A DNA stretch of 64,000 bases from Acorus gramineus. Taxonomy: Eukaryota; Streptophyta; Magnoliopsida; Acorales; Acoraceae. Made by a program: the position numbers and the translations under genes. Location: NCBI GenBank assembly GCA_030737835.1, contig CM060847.1:22160433-22224432 (forward strand), in the 5' to 3' direction. How positions within the stretch are numbered: the stretch's first letter is position 1; every line of letters begins with the position of its first letter. The notes under the pieces were generated by a model. It saw only the letters and a list, made by a program, of their open reading frames with translations. It ran no database searches and was not told where the DNA came from. Positions 1 to 12,191 of the stretch are shown here, in pieces.

Positions 1-347
1 ACGAAACCTGAGAGAAAGGAACCCTAAAAACGGTGTGTTAGTGGCGAGAGTTGCCCCTTCCGTCCTAATGGGGACTCCGGCATCGGAGGCGGCAGACCAT
101 TTAGGTCTGAAGTCTCCACCGGAGGTCCAACCCGTGGCAGCATTGAAGGATCTGCAATCTCCCTCTTCGGCAGCCACTTCAAAGGCCACCAAATGTCACG
201 CCTTAGGGCAGTCGTCCCCGAAACGTGGCAATAGATAAAGTATCAGTTATCAAGTACAAGAGGTCAACAATGACTCCAATAAATAACACACAAAGCTGGC
301 AAAACAATGATAACTGATAGTTCAACTAAAATGCGAAAGCATAAGAA
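1..347. other. unassigned 5' edge
   Basis: This stretch is moderately GC-rich at first and AT-rich later. A 67-codon plus-strand frame (35-238) is rich in Ala, Ser and Pro but has no domain I recognise. It lies just upstream of a copia-type LTR end and may be the start of that LTR or a fragment of another element. I see no splice signal or promoter that would make it a gene. Confidence 0.3.
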
Positions 348-610
348 TATTAATAAGACTGGGCACGACATTATACAATGTAAAGATCCTAAGGGAAGGT
401 TGAGAGGGTTCTAAGAGATGGTAACTCAATGAGAGAGTTTGTGAGCCTCTTAATATATCTCAAATATCAAAGTGGATTCAATGTTTTTTGCCCTATGGAT
501 GTAGACTTAGACCGAACCGCGCATATCTTGTGTTCCTCGTGTGATGTGATGTTTCGTTCTTGTGTTCGATCTCGGGTTTATTGTTGACTTCTGTGATTGT
601 CTTCCTAACA
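348..610 (+). repeat. 3' part of a copia-type LTR
   Basis: The stretch ends in CTAACA at 610 and is followed at once by a primer-binding site, as expected for the U5 end of an LTR. The text before it (TTGCCCTATGGATGTAGACT) resembles U5 regions of plant Ty1/copia elements. The left boundary is uncertain because the other LTR is not in the window. No gag or pol follows: the next sequence is LINE-derived, so the element was cut or recombined just downstream of its 5' LTR. Confidence 0.6.
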
Positions 611-611
611 A

Positions 612-631
612 TGGTATTAGAGCTCCAGGTT
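612..631 (+). other. primer-binding site (tRNA-Met type)
   Basis: TGGTATTAGAGC lies one base after the LTR terminus CTAACA. It differs by one base from TGGTATCAGAGC, the usual plant retrotransposon site complementary to initiator tRNA-Met. It fixes the orientation of the LTR as plus. Confidence 0.65.
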
Positions 632-680
632 CCGACCTAGGAGGACGAGATTTGAAGAACAATGATCAATAGCGACACGA

Positions 681-1290
681 GTGGATGAATCCATACCATC
701 AATGGATGTACTGTTGAAAACTCTAACAACAGTGTGCCGTACATGGTTTCATGTGAAGAAAAAAAATCATGCAAGGTTGCATGGAGCTCTTGGTGGTGGA
801 AGAGGCATATCTATTCGGGTGTGCAATGGTGATACCAATTTGTTGCGGGTCCAAGGTCCACCAAGAGACACGAACGTGCAGAGCCACTTAGGGTGTGAAG
901 TTCGCAGTGACAAGTGGAGGCACGTGGGCAAATCACGTGAAGCCTGGAGGGCTTCTCACATTCATCGAGAGGGCAACACTCCTACGGACCTACTAGCTGC
1001 CTATCAGTCCATAAAAGGAGAGATCATGGTGAGACTGGCGACATTATGGACCGAAATTCAAGATGCAATTGAACAAGACAAGTTAATGCTTGGTTACATT
1101 TGCAAGAGGTAATCCATTTTAAACAAAGAAGACTATGAATAGGGGATGATCATGTTTCTTGAAAGCAGGTGAGGCTTACATGTGATGAGTTCCCCTAGTT
1201 CTTAGTTTAGCTTTTTATGGAACATGTGTATTTGTAAAGCATATGATCGTAAAGCAATACAACTTTTGATTACCCATAAAAAAAAAAAAT
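681..1290 (+). mobile_element. LINE 3' fragment (RNase H end and poly(A))
   Basis: A 143-codon frame (681-1112) contains a stretch near residues 94-110 (WRASHIHREGNTPTDLL) that matches the C-terminal part of the RNase H domain seen in the other LINEs of this window (REGN followed by D and L). After the stop come about 170 bases of 3' untranslated sequence and an A-run at about 1278-1289, the normal end of a non-LTR retrotransposon. Everything upstream in the element (endonuclease, reverse transcriptase) is missing. The first residues of the frame do not resemble RNase H and probably come from the copia segment, so the frame is chimeric. Confidence 0.7.
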
Positions 1291-2054
1291 ATCAGAACCA
1301 ATTGCTATAGGTTTTGGTGATGGTTGGCCTTTGACTATTACTAAATTTTATCTCGTAAAACAAATGAAACAAAAAAAACAATAGCATTTTCTTTAAAGAG
1401 AATAGTTCTCAACTTAATTTACATATAAAATAAAGTAATAAACACAAGGACCCCAACGGGCAATAGCTTGATAGAATGGGACACTATCTATAGGAGCCAA
1501 TTCTAGGTGAAAGAAAAACAAGGTAGAAGATCTCACCACCACCAAATAAGAAAAGTTAATAAAAACTAAATAATTAATTTGATATTAAGTTTGATATCTA
1601 AAAATTACTTGAATAATTAGGAGTATCATATCACATTGATTCCTCCTTATTTATGTGTATATATTAGATATATTTGTATAGTCAATAAATGACTCCATTG
1701 CTTGTGGAGTAAATAAGAAAATATATGAATATATGGGCCATTTTTAGAAATGTTTTAATGGCATGTTATTGGGACTCATTAGAATATTTGAATTTTTATG
1801 TATTTTCTAAATTTTCTAGATTTTTTTTACTTTCTTATATATTCTCCAAGTCACAACATCCTATAAAAGTATGTAAAAGGGTTGTGCAATTTTCAATCAA
1901 TAAAAAAGAGAAGTCCTATAAAAGTTTGTGTGTGTTATTTCTTTTGGGTCTTGTGCTGAGAGTGGTGTGGTGTTTTGAGAAACACCAAGTGATATCAAAA
2001 GGATATCAACTGAACCTTTCTCTACTTGGTAGCCACACTATACTAGATTGCTAG
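1291..2054. repeat. AT-rich stretch, possible decayed LTR
   Basis: No convincing gene. The part from about 1620 has a TATAAAAG box-like string at 1863, an AATAAA-like signal near 1900 and a degraded TGATATCAAAAGG near 1990 that could be an eroded tRNA-Met primer site. Together these suggest an old LTR. The 109-codon frame at 1725-2054 looks like chance. Confidence 0.3.
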
Positions 2055-2302
2055 CAATGCTGAGGAGACCACACAACATGAGACCAGATTACAAAGATCT
2101 TCTGCTCTTTGTAATCAGTCTCGCTCATGCAAATAGATAGGTGATTTTCCAATCAGAGTAGTACATCAGTCTCACTCTTAGAGATGGGATAGCTCAATCC
2201 CATTCCCTCTTCTCGTATCTCTCTTAAGATTGACACTGATGTACATTTGTAACTCCTTTTTGTTATGATGGAATGAAATTATTTACCAAGCAAAAAAAAA
2301 AA
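2055..2302 (+). mobile_element. LINE 3' untranslated tail with poly(A)
   Basis: The sequence TACATTTGTAACTCC, then a run of AT-rich text, then TTTACCAAGC followed by eleven A residues (2292-2302) has the form of a non-LTR retrotransposon 3' end. The motif TTTAC(C/T)AAGC before a poly(A) recurs at 12192-12215. No coding part remains. Confidence 0.5.
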
Positions 2303-2378
2303 CTTGGTAGGCTCGAACAATGGAGACTTTACAGTAGCCACCCATGATAATAAAAAGAGGAAAGACAAAACTATCATA
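2303..2378. repeat. copy 1 of a dispersed ~80-bp repeat
   Basis: About 75 bases here, including ACAGTAGCCACCCATGATAA and AAAAAGAGGAAAGACAAAA, recur at 13606-13690 with small indels. The two copies lie beyond either end of the region holding the two candidate peptide genes. The function is unknown. The run from 2379 to 3659 holds short frames, a C-run at 3028-3040 and a GCATGCATGCAT string, but nothing I can call a gene. Confidence 0.6.
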
Positions 2379-3659
2379 CTTGTGGAGCCTCAACGCGGAG
2401 TCCAGAGATTATATATGTGAGGAATTAGATGTACAATCAAATATTGTACAAGATTATCATGGCTGGATTATAATCCGCACAATTAACTACGAGCCTGTGC
2501 GATGGCATTCTTATGTTTCAAAGTCTCAAGGTATAACACAAAAAGTAACAAAAAAACCTCATATATATCTTTCTTCTTGAATGTATATTGACAAATTGCA
2601 ATGCCCATGTTTGATCAGCAGGAGGAGTTAGGCACGCAAACATGTATGCTATAACCACAGATTCAGCTGTGCCTCCGGAGAGAGCTCATATATATCTTAA
2701 AGACCTTGGTGATTATGACTTGTATATGGCATGATTTGTGGTGTCATGCTACGTACTCTTTCACTATGGGATTCAGCAAGAGACGTGCATATCCTTGGGG
2801 ACCAACATTTTTCAATGAAATCAACCTTCACTTGATATTGATGCATGTCCACATGGAATACAATAGTTTTCATTCAAACGGCTACATAAAAAAAGACAAA
2901 GCCCATCAAGGTATGTGACAATCAACTCATGACAGTATTATTTCGATCAAATTCCATGCCAATATATCATCCATATATTCTAGCCTGTTTTTTCATAATT
3001 GACACATATATAGCATATGTTTCTTCCCCCCCCCCCCCCTGTTATAGCCTTTATGAAAGTTAGGGTTTCAATTCACAGATAGAACGACGCCAATATACCC
3101 ATGAAAACAATGAATTGGTAGCACTAGTTGTGACCTATATTATGTAATTCATCAAGGATTAGACTACAAATTTTGTGTCTTGCTCAGAATATATATGGTT
3201 TTTTTCTGCCCAGTACATGGATTATTTTTTTATTCCTATCGTATATTGTGGTTACGCCCTTAATTCTAGGTTTTGAAAAACACTTTTTATGTCATTTCCT
3301 TTGCTTTACATATGAAAGTAGAAATGCATGTTTATACGAAGGACGAAGAGCGTCTTTTTAAGATCAATAGAGAGATGAAACTGCAGCTACAGAGCCACTC
3401 GCGGGGTCAAGTCAATAACTGAATCATCTCTTCATAGAAATACAAAAATCGATTACCAATAATAATAAAAAAAAAAAAACAATTGAATGTGCATGCATGC
3501 ATCTTAAAACACACAGATCTTGTTCAACAGTTTATACATGAGAGTTAGAGACGACTCAAACCCTTCCGATATTGCAAACCCACTTTCTATTCATCAATCA
3601 ATCTAAAACCAAAACCTATTTGAAAGCATGATTTTGTTCTTTATGTATAGTAGCTATAC

Positions 3660-4020
3660 CTGCAGAGAGTTTTCTATACCCACTACAGGGTGATTGCGAT
3701 CCGCCGCTGGTTCATCAGATGCAACTTCAAGGTCGATTTCCTGTATCCATTTGAAAACAAAACACAAAAAAGTTAAAAGACAAAGCAAATCTCAGTCATT
3801 AGAAAATCATTAATTAGATTCATCAATTCAATTCATCATATAAGCTTCTTTTTCCCAGTCTGATCATCACCTGATCATCTGCTCCAGCTGCAGCTGGGAC
3901 AGGAAGCTCTCCGTTCGCCTCGCGATCAACCCAACGATCACCTGATGTGGCACGACAACCTCCAACAGCACCAATCATCAAAAAAATCATCATGAAGAAG
4001 AATTTCTTGAGGTTCGTCAT
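3660..4020 (-). CDS. candidate small secreted peptide gene, 5' exons
   Basis: A minus-strand frame starts at ATG 4020 with MTNLKKFFFMMIFLMIGAVG, a basic start and a hydrophobic core typical of a signal peptide, with a Cys soon after. A good splice donor (CAG/GTGATG) ends exon 1 at 3871, exactly 50 codons. A second exon, 3740-3660, is bounded by ATACAG before and GTATAG after and stays open for 27 codons of acidic, Pro- and Ala-containing sequence. Later exons were not identified. The pattern (signal peptide, short hydrophilic remainder, spliced) fits a secreted peptide precursor, but I recognise no family. It could also be a relic. Two G-box copies lie 140-190 bases upstream. Confidence 0.4.
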
Positions 4021-4155
4021 CTCCTTATTTGATTCTTCCCTAATTGCTAGAATTTTTGTTTTCCGAAAAATTAGGGTTTACTATCTCATATTGATTCTTC
4101 CATTATATTAATATTCTCATGCGTGCTTTTTGTGTTAGGACATTATAATATTCAA

Positions 4156-4210
4156 CACTTGACACGTGTACATCAGTTCCATCCGCACTTGACACTTGAC
4201 ACGTGTACAC
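4156..4210. promoter_or_regulatory. duplicated G-box/ABRE-like element
   Basis: CACTTGACACGTGTACA occurs twice, at 4156-4172 and 4193-4209, each with the palindrome ACACGTGT. CACGTG is the classic plant G-box bound by bZIP and bHLH factors, and ACGTG is the core of ABA-response elements. The pair lies 136-190 bases upstream of the minus-strand ATG at 4020, a sensible promoter position. Regulation by these sites is inferred. Confidence 0.5.
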
Positions 4211-5148
4211 CGCACCTTTTTTTTTTCTCCATTACACCCATTCTACACCAAGGACCTTGTTTTCTTCTCCCTCTTCCCCATATTATTTTTCAGTCCCCCT
4301 TCCACCTTTGAACCCCGTTTTTCTTTTCTATCTTTACAACACTCAAATTTATCAAACAAATTTTTAAAAAATGTGTTAAAAATTAAACAGAAAATAGACA
4401 AATAACCAAAATAAAAAATAAAACGCATTGAAAGAGGAAAATTCATTTTCTAGAGAGGAATAAATTCTTAAATCAAAGGGATTTGTTGTTAAAAAAAGTC
4501 TTTTTTTATATAAATAGATAAAAAATAAATCCTATAAAATAGGAATACTATATAAATATAACAAATAAAGATAAAATAACATGGAAATTTTTTTACAAAA
4601 TTAGAAAAAATAAAATTACGTTTTACATTAAGCAAGATAGATGGGTGGATATGTTCAAATTTCAAAAAAAAAAAAAAAATAGTTCAGCATTTTTTTAATC
4701 AAAATGCTTAATATAAAAAATTAAATACTCAATGAATCAAACTGAACAATACATAAATTGAACTGACCAATATATAAATAAAAAAAACCACTTATTAATT
4801 AAATTGAACAATGCGTAAATACAATTGAAGCATTTATTAATCAAACTAAAGTTCGATTCTTTCATTGTTTGCTTTGATTAATAAGTATTTTAGTTTCATT
4901 CATGTATTGTTCAATCCAGTTAATAAGTAATTTAGTTCGATTTATATAGTGTTCAGTTCAATTTATACATTATTCAGTTTGATAATGGGTGCTAAAGTTT
5001 TATTCATAAGCACATTATTTTCATTCATTAATTGTTTTGTTTAATTAATAGATACTTTAGTTAATTTTCAATTCAAATAACATGCACATTAAATTCATTC
5101 ATTGTTCAGTTTAATTAATAAATATAATAGTTTGAATCATTCATTTTT

Positions 5149-6582
5149 GGATGAATTGCTCAAATGCCCCTTGACAGCAGTTTAATTTTTTTCTACTGTC
5201 GTTAGACTTTTTATTATTTTCTCTTTACACCTATAGTGTTGTCCTATTTTTTTTACCCCTGACTTTTTATAATACCTCAAATATCCCTCATAGACAGAGT
5301 TACATATTACATAAATATAATGTTATGTATACAGAAATTATACATATAGTTACATATATTTAATAGTTGTCTACAAAGAGCGTTCAACGTACACAAAGAT
5401 GATTAAACATAAAATCATTATAGATATAATATAATCATGAATTATAAATCTTATCATTATCATCTGTAAGTGTATTCAATGTACATAAAATGATTATAGA
5501 TAAATTTTCAAAGTGTCATTAAAATAGATACATTAATGATTATTGATCCATGTTACCTAGGGATGCAATTTTGGTTCGTTAAACCGAATCTGAAATTATC
5601 CAAACCGATTTTTTACATGTTTGGGTTAATAGATTTTTGGTTTGGTTTGGGTATGAATTGAAAAATTAATAAACCGATCTACTTTGGTTTGGGTTTGGTT
5701 TTACGAAAAAAAAAAAACTGAATTAACCGAATCGAAGTGAATTAAATTTAAACACGTGATTATTCATAACATTTAGATCATTCTTTTTATATTAAAAACT
5801 ACATTGTTGTATACCATTAATATTTATAATAAATAAATACAAATTTATACCATCAATCATGGTTTTTTGATATTTATATAAAGTTGTAATCAACCCCTAA
5901 AAAACTCTAACCAACCCAAATTGGTAAGAAGAAAAAAGGGTATGTATATGTTTATCTTTAACAGTTCGGTTCAGTTCGGTTTAGTTCGGGTTAACCAAAT
6001 TTGGTTCGGTTTAGTTCAGTTTTGAGTTTTCGATTCAGTTTTTGGTTTGGTTTGATTTTCAGTTTACATGCAATTATGGTTTGGTTCAATATGGGTTTAC
6101 GAAAAACCGAACCAAACCGATTAATTTCACCCCTATAGTCAAGCATGTTTTATTTTTATTTTTATTTTTTTGTATCGAGGGACCTCCTGTGTGGCTGACC
6201 TTATGGTCAAATTGTGAAGGTTTGACAAGTGGCACGACACGAAACATTCCTCTTATTGAGGACAAGAAAAAACTTATCTGCTTCAATAATAATTTCATCT
6301 TTGCATTTACACATATAGTGGGTCATGAGAACCAGTCGATCATCTTCCATAGCTTGCATGGATAGACGTTGAAAAAACAAGTTCACACATCCAGAATGAT
6401 ATATCTGTAAATTAATATATATAAAATTTATGTAACTAGTTTAACATATTATGTAAATACACATAATGTAACTGTAAATGGAAAAATAACGTAGAGATAC
6501 TTTATATATCAAAGTATGATGTGGCATTGATCAGGGTAAAAAAAATGAGAAGTTGGTCAAGGGGCATTTGAGTGATTCACTC
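5149..6582. mobile_element. non-autonomous Mutator-type element
   Basis: Terminal inverted repeats are visible: GAATTGCTCAAATGCCCCTT near the left end and the complement of GAATCACTCAAATGCCCCTT near the right end. A 9-bp direct repeat TTCATTTTT flanks the unit (5140-5148 and 6583-6591), the target duplication length of Mutator-like elements. The interior is AT-rich with no transposase. A second inverted-repeat unit (5558-6136) lies inside. The 107-codon frame at 6042-6365 is not recognisable. Confidence 0.65.
5558..6136. mobile_element. nested MITE-like unit rich in TTCGGTT motifs
   Basis: The ends read TAGGGATGCAATTTTGG on the left and, on the complement of the right end, TAGGGGTGAAATTAATCGG. 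The inner flanks are dense in (A)ACCGAACCAAA / TTTGGTTCGGTT motifs in inverted orientation, so the unit could fold back. TAGGGGTG ends are common in plant hAT-type MITEs. I could not find a matching target duplication, so superfamily and exact ends are uncertain. Confidence 0.5.
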
Positions 6583-6921
6583 TTCATTTTTTTAGTTTGA
6601 TTATAATTATTTCAGTTTATTCATTTCATCATTCAATTCAATTATCAAGTATTTCAGGTCAATTCATACATTGTTTACTTTGATTGCTTATGACTTACAG
6701 GTCTAATTGCAATTGCATTACATGTGATTTTTTATGATGTATGTGAAGTTTTAACAAGACCCAAAAAAGATGTTATGATCACTATATTGAATACGTACAT
6801 GTCAAATATATCACTTGAAACAATTAATAATAAGGCAATAACGTACTACTTAAAATATGTAAAAAAATGTGATCCCAATTGAGACTTTTCTATGTGATCC
6901 CAATTGAGATGTAATAAGGCA

Positions 6922-7290
6922 ATAACATTGCTTACAACGTGATCCCAATTGAGACTGCTCTATCATTGTCTTGAATAATTTATCATGCAGAAGTCTTTGT
7001 TTACCTAATACTATTTCACCTGAGTGATATAGGAAGCTTTTAGTGTCATAACAGAAATTTGTTAAAATCATAACATACATTTAACAACTATGAATAAGTG
7101 AATCCTTATAAATCAAAAGTCGTCTTTGCAAAAAGTAATGATAATTGATTCCTTACTTTTTTAAGTTGTAGTTGGAGTCCACTTGATTTTAGGAATTTGA
7201 AGTCACCCCAGTTGCTATATGCATAAAGTTTATATATAGAGTATAATTCAAATGGTAATTTTAAGTTTCCACTGCAACAAGTAGCTAATC
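6922..7290. repeat. 370-bp duplicated block, copy 1
   Basis: The block from CATTGCTTACAA through AACAAGTAGCTAATCATG recurs at 37706-38078 in the same orientation, with scattered substitutions and small indels (by eye around nine in ten bases equal). Just before it, GTGATCCCAATTGAGA occurs three times (6869, 6894 and 6939). The similarity ends abruptly on the right, where copy 2 meets LINE sequence. It carries no element hallmark I recognise and may be intron sequence of a duplicated gene. Confidence 0.75.
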
Positions 7291-8553
7291 ATGTTTAATC
7301 CGTAACACTGCTTTGCATCATATTTTTCTCTTATCATTCTATTCAAGACATGGGATGTTTGAAACTTAAGAGCCCATGGCATATCCGGTAACGCAGCAAA
7401 AAACTAAAACGAAGATCCAACTAGCATTGAGATCCTTCAACAAACCACAATTCTCAAAAGAGAAATAAAAATAAAAAATATATTAATAAAAATTGTCAAC
7501 CCTAAATTACAAATCTCCCTTTTATACTAAAAAATTATCAAAAATAGTAAAAACGAAAATTTGTTATAACTAACTCTAAAGGATTCTAGAAGATCTTCGG
7601 ATTTGATTTCAGTCAAATCCGAGTTATTACGAGGGAGATATTCAAAACTAAAAAGTTACTAAAAATAGCAAAAAGGTCATTTTGAGAGCCGAAAAATAGG
7701 AAAATGGAAAAATAAGCGCGCGTTGTGGCGTAGCGACAACTTTTGATGATCTCCTCGATATCTACCTCCAGTAAAAATTTCAGGCGATTCCGAGTTCAGG
7801 GCACCTTTTATTTCTACTGGTCGGTTTTTTATGTAAATACTTGAAAATATCAAAATGGACCCTTTCGGGTTCATCACTCCCTGAACGCTCGGTCACCCAT
7901 CCTGTATCATATGGTATGCTTTTATTGACTTATGGAGGAATTGCTTGGCATGCCATAGATGTCTTCCAAGTAAGTACATCTTTCATTCTAAGACAATAAA
8001 TCATTTTGACTGAAAGTAGTAGTTCTGAAGTTGGACAAATTTATCCTCATTTCTTATGCTTCACAAAGACAGCAATAATAAGTGCAGAGTCCTAGATGTG
8101 ATATAGATAAGTACTGTATTTGCTTAGCTATGTGAATTGAGGGATTTCAAGTCAGGTATACGAGCATAGTCATTAGTCATAGTGGTCATCATCATGAAAT
8201 TGATTTGGACCACCCTATATATATTGTATTTATCTATGACGATTATATCAATTTCTGTCAAAGAAGGGTATAAATTTTCTCTCTTCTTTGCTGTTGCTAG
8301 ATAAATAACAGTCTGCACAAGTCGTACGAAGGCACAGTACGAATTCTTATAAATGACTAATTTACAAAAGGCAAAGTTTTCTTCCTGATAAATAATATCA
8401 CTGCTCGTTATTTATCACCTTATACAAATTAAAAGTTCATTATGAAACCGATTTTCTGATGCTCATTGGCTGTGTGCTGATTATATTTTCTTTTCTGAAA
8501 AAGACATTATTTTCCTTAGGTCAACTTCTGTGCATCACAATTACAACTTTGAT
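7291..8553 (+). other. intergenic stretch with one exon-like segment
   Basis: Mostly AT-rich with no clear gene. One short plus-strand stretch (about 7916-7969) reads MLLLTYGGIAWHAIDVFQ and ends at a strong splice donor CCAA/GTAAGT, which looks like a real exon end of a membrane-type protein. No partner exon could be placed with confidence. It could belong to the same duplicated locus as the 6922-7290 block. Confidence 0.3.
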
Positions 8554-10854
8554 CACTACAACAAATATGAGCATTAGCTGTGACATATTTCGTAGCAAAA
8601 ACACTATCTTTGGCTGCGACGTTATTTATGCAGCAAAAGGTCACCTTTTAATGTTAAATTAACTTCGTTGCAAAAGGATATCTTTTGCTACGAAAAAAAT
8701 CCCCCGCAAAAGGCAACATGTTGCTAAAAATAAAAATTCGCAACAGAAGATGACATTCTGCTGCGAAATTAAAAGTCTATAAATTAAAAAAAAAAAAAAT
8801 GCAGGCCTTTTCCTATGAAATATTAGCAGGAAAAGGTCATATTTTTGTAAAAAAAAAAAAACCCTTTTTGATATTTTTAAAATTTTTTATATTACAATTA
8901 AATAAATATTTACTGATGCTCATCAAGGAATCAACAAAGGAAAGATATTTATGTACTTACCTACCGAAGCATTGACAATGGGAAAACCAACATAATTCAA
9001 GACAAATTTCTAAGCTTCCCGCGAAAGGTAAACTACAACAAACAACACAAGGAGCAATTTCTATTCATAACGGTAGGATTACACATAAAGATTACATAGA
9101 AATATAAATAGCAACAAAAGTACAATATGTATTGCAATAGTAATGTATCATTGCTTGCTGTCAGAATGAAAACTGACATCAAATAAGGTCAACATAGATA
9201 TTTTGTTTATCAATCATCAAAGAAATATCATAATCCGAGTGAATGAAGAACAGGTCCTACGGATATATATAAAGCACATCTACCATAGGATTCAATAATT
9301 TTCCAACTGGATAAGTATAACAAATTGATATTATCTTAATAAGTCCTTCGATCCAGTCGCAATGATCAAGACCTCATAACGAGAGACTTAAATGCAAGAT
9401 CTGCCTTTACAATTGCAGTGCTGAGGAGCAAGTCTATGCCTGCAGCAGTTATTTTGTAAGTTAGCAATGATAAGAAAGATATTTATTTTGCCCCTGATTT
9501 ACTTTCTCCTCTTTATCATTCATTTTCAGTTTCTTTTAAACATGTCTAAGATTTGGGCTTTTGGAGAGAGCACACCGCAAATATGTGGAAAATCAATTCT
9601 TTATACAAGTCAAATATAAATAGAAAAATTTCAGTGTCAGTCAGCACACAGCATTACCAGGTCTATCCTTAAAATAGAAATGTTCTAGTAGCCTCACAGA
9701 ATACATTATAAACCCCTATGCAGGTTCATCGTACAGCATAAAGGGATAACATGTAGATCAAAATAACAAATCACGAATTACAATTTCGCAGGTAAAAGTC
9801 ACCTTTCGCAACAAAAACTGATTTCGCAGAGACAAGTTCGTAGCTAATAACCCAATTTGTTGTAGTGATTCCCCAATTATAAAAATACAAATCACAATTA
9901 CCAATAAATAAATAAAAACAAACATGGGTTAAGCTTTCATTTGGTTTGGGCTTTGAGTTTGGCTTTTTATAAATTTGTGTTACATATTGTTTTTGGTTGC
10001 TCCTAATATATACACATCATATATATAAGTGATAACTAAAATTCTAATTTGATATTAAACTCATTAAAGACAAAAACAAGTGAATTGTATATAATGTCAA
10101 AATGAATATACTAAAATTTGATATCAACCAACCTCAATCAATTACATAATGTCCTCTGGAAAGGACTTCATCATGCATGATACAAATTAAAATGTCCTTC
10201 TGAATATTTAATTATAATAAACACAATTAATATAATAAATCATCTAATTTGATAACGGACTAGTGTGAAAAATAAAGTATATCTAGATTAAATATACTAA
10301 TTTTTATCCATTTTTCTATTTATACATATCTGAATAAAGAAAAATATATATGAAAAAAGGACCTCTATCACTTTTTGTCCAGTATAATAAATAATGTTTA
10401 AATTTTATTATTCATGTTTGGAACCAAATTATAGAAATAATTTATAGTCAAAAAGATTTTTAGTCTGATAATGATGCAGAGTAGATCATATTTTGATTTT
10501 ACAAAAAATAAATATTTTGAAAATCCTTAAAAATTTTGCTACGGAAATCAATTTCGCGGCTAGGGCCTATGTCATAGCTAAAGGTTATATGTTTTGCTAC
10601 GAAATATAACTTTGAAGCTAAAAGGCACATATATTGCTACAAAATACAATTTGCTAGCTAAAACACAAAACCTTTTACTACAAAATGATATTTTGTAGCT
10701 AAAAGTTATTTTGTTGCAAAAGAAATTAAAGTTCATAGATAAATGTAAAATTATTCGCTATGAACTAATTTTTCAAATGTAAAAGTCCCCTTTCGCTACA
10801 AAATTAAATTTCGTAGCTAAACATTTGTAGCTAATAATCGAATTTATTGTAGTG
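8554..10854. mobile_element. non-autonomous CACTA (En/Spm-type) element
   Basis: The left end is CACTACAACAAATATGAGC and the right end complements to CACTACAATAAATTCG. A 3-bp direct repeat GAT flanks the unit (8551-8553 and 10855-10857), the CACTA target duplication. Subterminal DNA on both sides is packed with short motifs such as TTGCTACGAAA and CGTAGCTAAA in both orientations, as expected for transposase-binding repeats. An extra terminus-like string, ending in TTGTTGTAGTG at 9867, lies inside and may be a duplicated end. No transposase frame is present, so movement would need a helper element. Confidence 0.8.
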
Positions 10855-10857
10855 GAT

Positions 10858-12191
10858 GTCTATTAGATTTAGAGAGGAAAAGAATACAAGACATGTAATC
10901 TAACAACGTCGAAACATTCTGTCATTATACTCCTTAGGAACACGAAACACGAAAACCACCCAATAAGACTTCGCATTCAAACGAGGCACCAAACAATGTC
11001 AAAAAAAATAGAGAGTAGAAATTGCATTGAAGTCTTTGCACACTATTAAAAACAACTACAAGTCACACCCCTACATAAAAAATAAAAAAAATCACAGCTC
11101 CTCACCTACGTCAGAGATTAGATGGGGAAAAACGTGCATGTCTTTCGAGCAAGGGAAAGGTTCAACAAATTAAATGTGAGAAAAAGAATATATAGAACAG
11201 ATTATTTCATCTATTGGGATTTCATAGACTAATGTGAATTATCAATTCCTTGTTATAGGTTTAAGTTTTGAATTTTAGGTATAAGTTTCTTTTCATCTTT
11301 GCATCAAGGATATCGAGACCGAGAAGGCTAGAACTAATAAATTACAATAAAGGTGTTAATCTATTTTATTGGTTTTATTTCAATTATTGGGATCAGAAGT
11401 AAAAATGTTTTGTTGGAGAAAGATTAATTGTTTGTCGACATGACTATGAACAAATTCAATAATAGAAATTAGAAAGGTATTTTTGCATATACATACCCCT
11501 CTTAAAATCCGTTTATGCAGAATTACCCCTTCTTAAATCATCGATGGTAAAAATACCCTTGTAATATTTAAAAATAATACAATGATGCCCATGTGGTTAG
11601 TTGCCATGAGGTTTGGTTAGAATGTTTATCATCGTTACGTTCACATGAAATGTCCAAAATACCATCCGAGAAGCCTTGCATATCTACCCTGGTCCCTGAT
11701 ACATTCATTTTTATCAAAATACCCCTGTAAAAAACATCTTGCATTAATACCCCTCAAATTTTCATAAGTTGGTTGTGCATTAATGCCCCTGCAGTCAACG
11801 TCCATGAGATGGGTTTAAATGTTACTATTAAAATCTCATTTGCACCCCTTAAGAATGACTGAAAAGTATATAATACCCTATTTTTTAACTCCCAAAATAA
11901 TATATTGTAATGGTGATTGATGATTTAGGGCAAGAAAGAAACATGTAGTTGAATTAGAGTTGGTTTATTGGTTTAAATTGGGAAAGAGAGATGAAAAATA
12001 TCCGATTTAGGGCAATGGTTAATGAGTAAATGCACTCACCAGGGCTACCCAAGTAATCTTGGTTGGGTAATCGACGTTGACATCATATAATGGAGGGGCA
12101 CTGATGCACAATTTATTAAATTTTGAGGGTATTCTGTAATGATGATTTTTACAGGGTAATTTTGACAAAAAGAAATATAACAATGAAAATT
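10858..12191. repeat. AT-rich stretch with ATACCCCT repeats
   Basis: No gene is visible. Between about 11465 and 12175 short strings such as AATACCCCT, ATGCCCCT and, in the opposite sense, AGGGGCA and GAGGGTATT recur, forming weak inverted relationships between the two halves. This is the look of a worn Mutator-type or fold-back element, but I could not define ends or a target duplication. Confidence 0.35.

Larger units (their letters stand above)
4340..6700. repeat. AT-rich degenerate repeat field, split by an insertion
   Basis: From about 4690 to 5139 and again from 6592 to 6700 the sequence cycles through variants of TTCAGTTTAATTAATAAGT and its complement, at roughly 40-50 base spacing. 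The copies are too degenerate for a clean tandem call. The Mutator-type element at 5149-6582 sits inside the field, so the field is older. No coding potential is visible. Confidence 0.45.
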
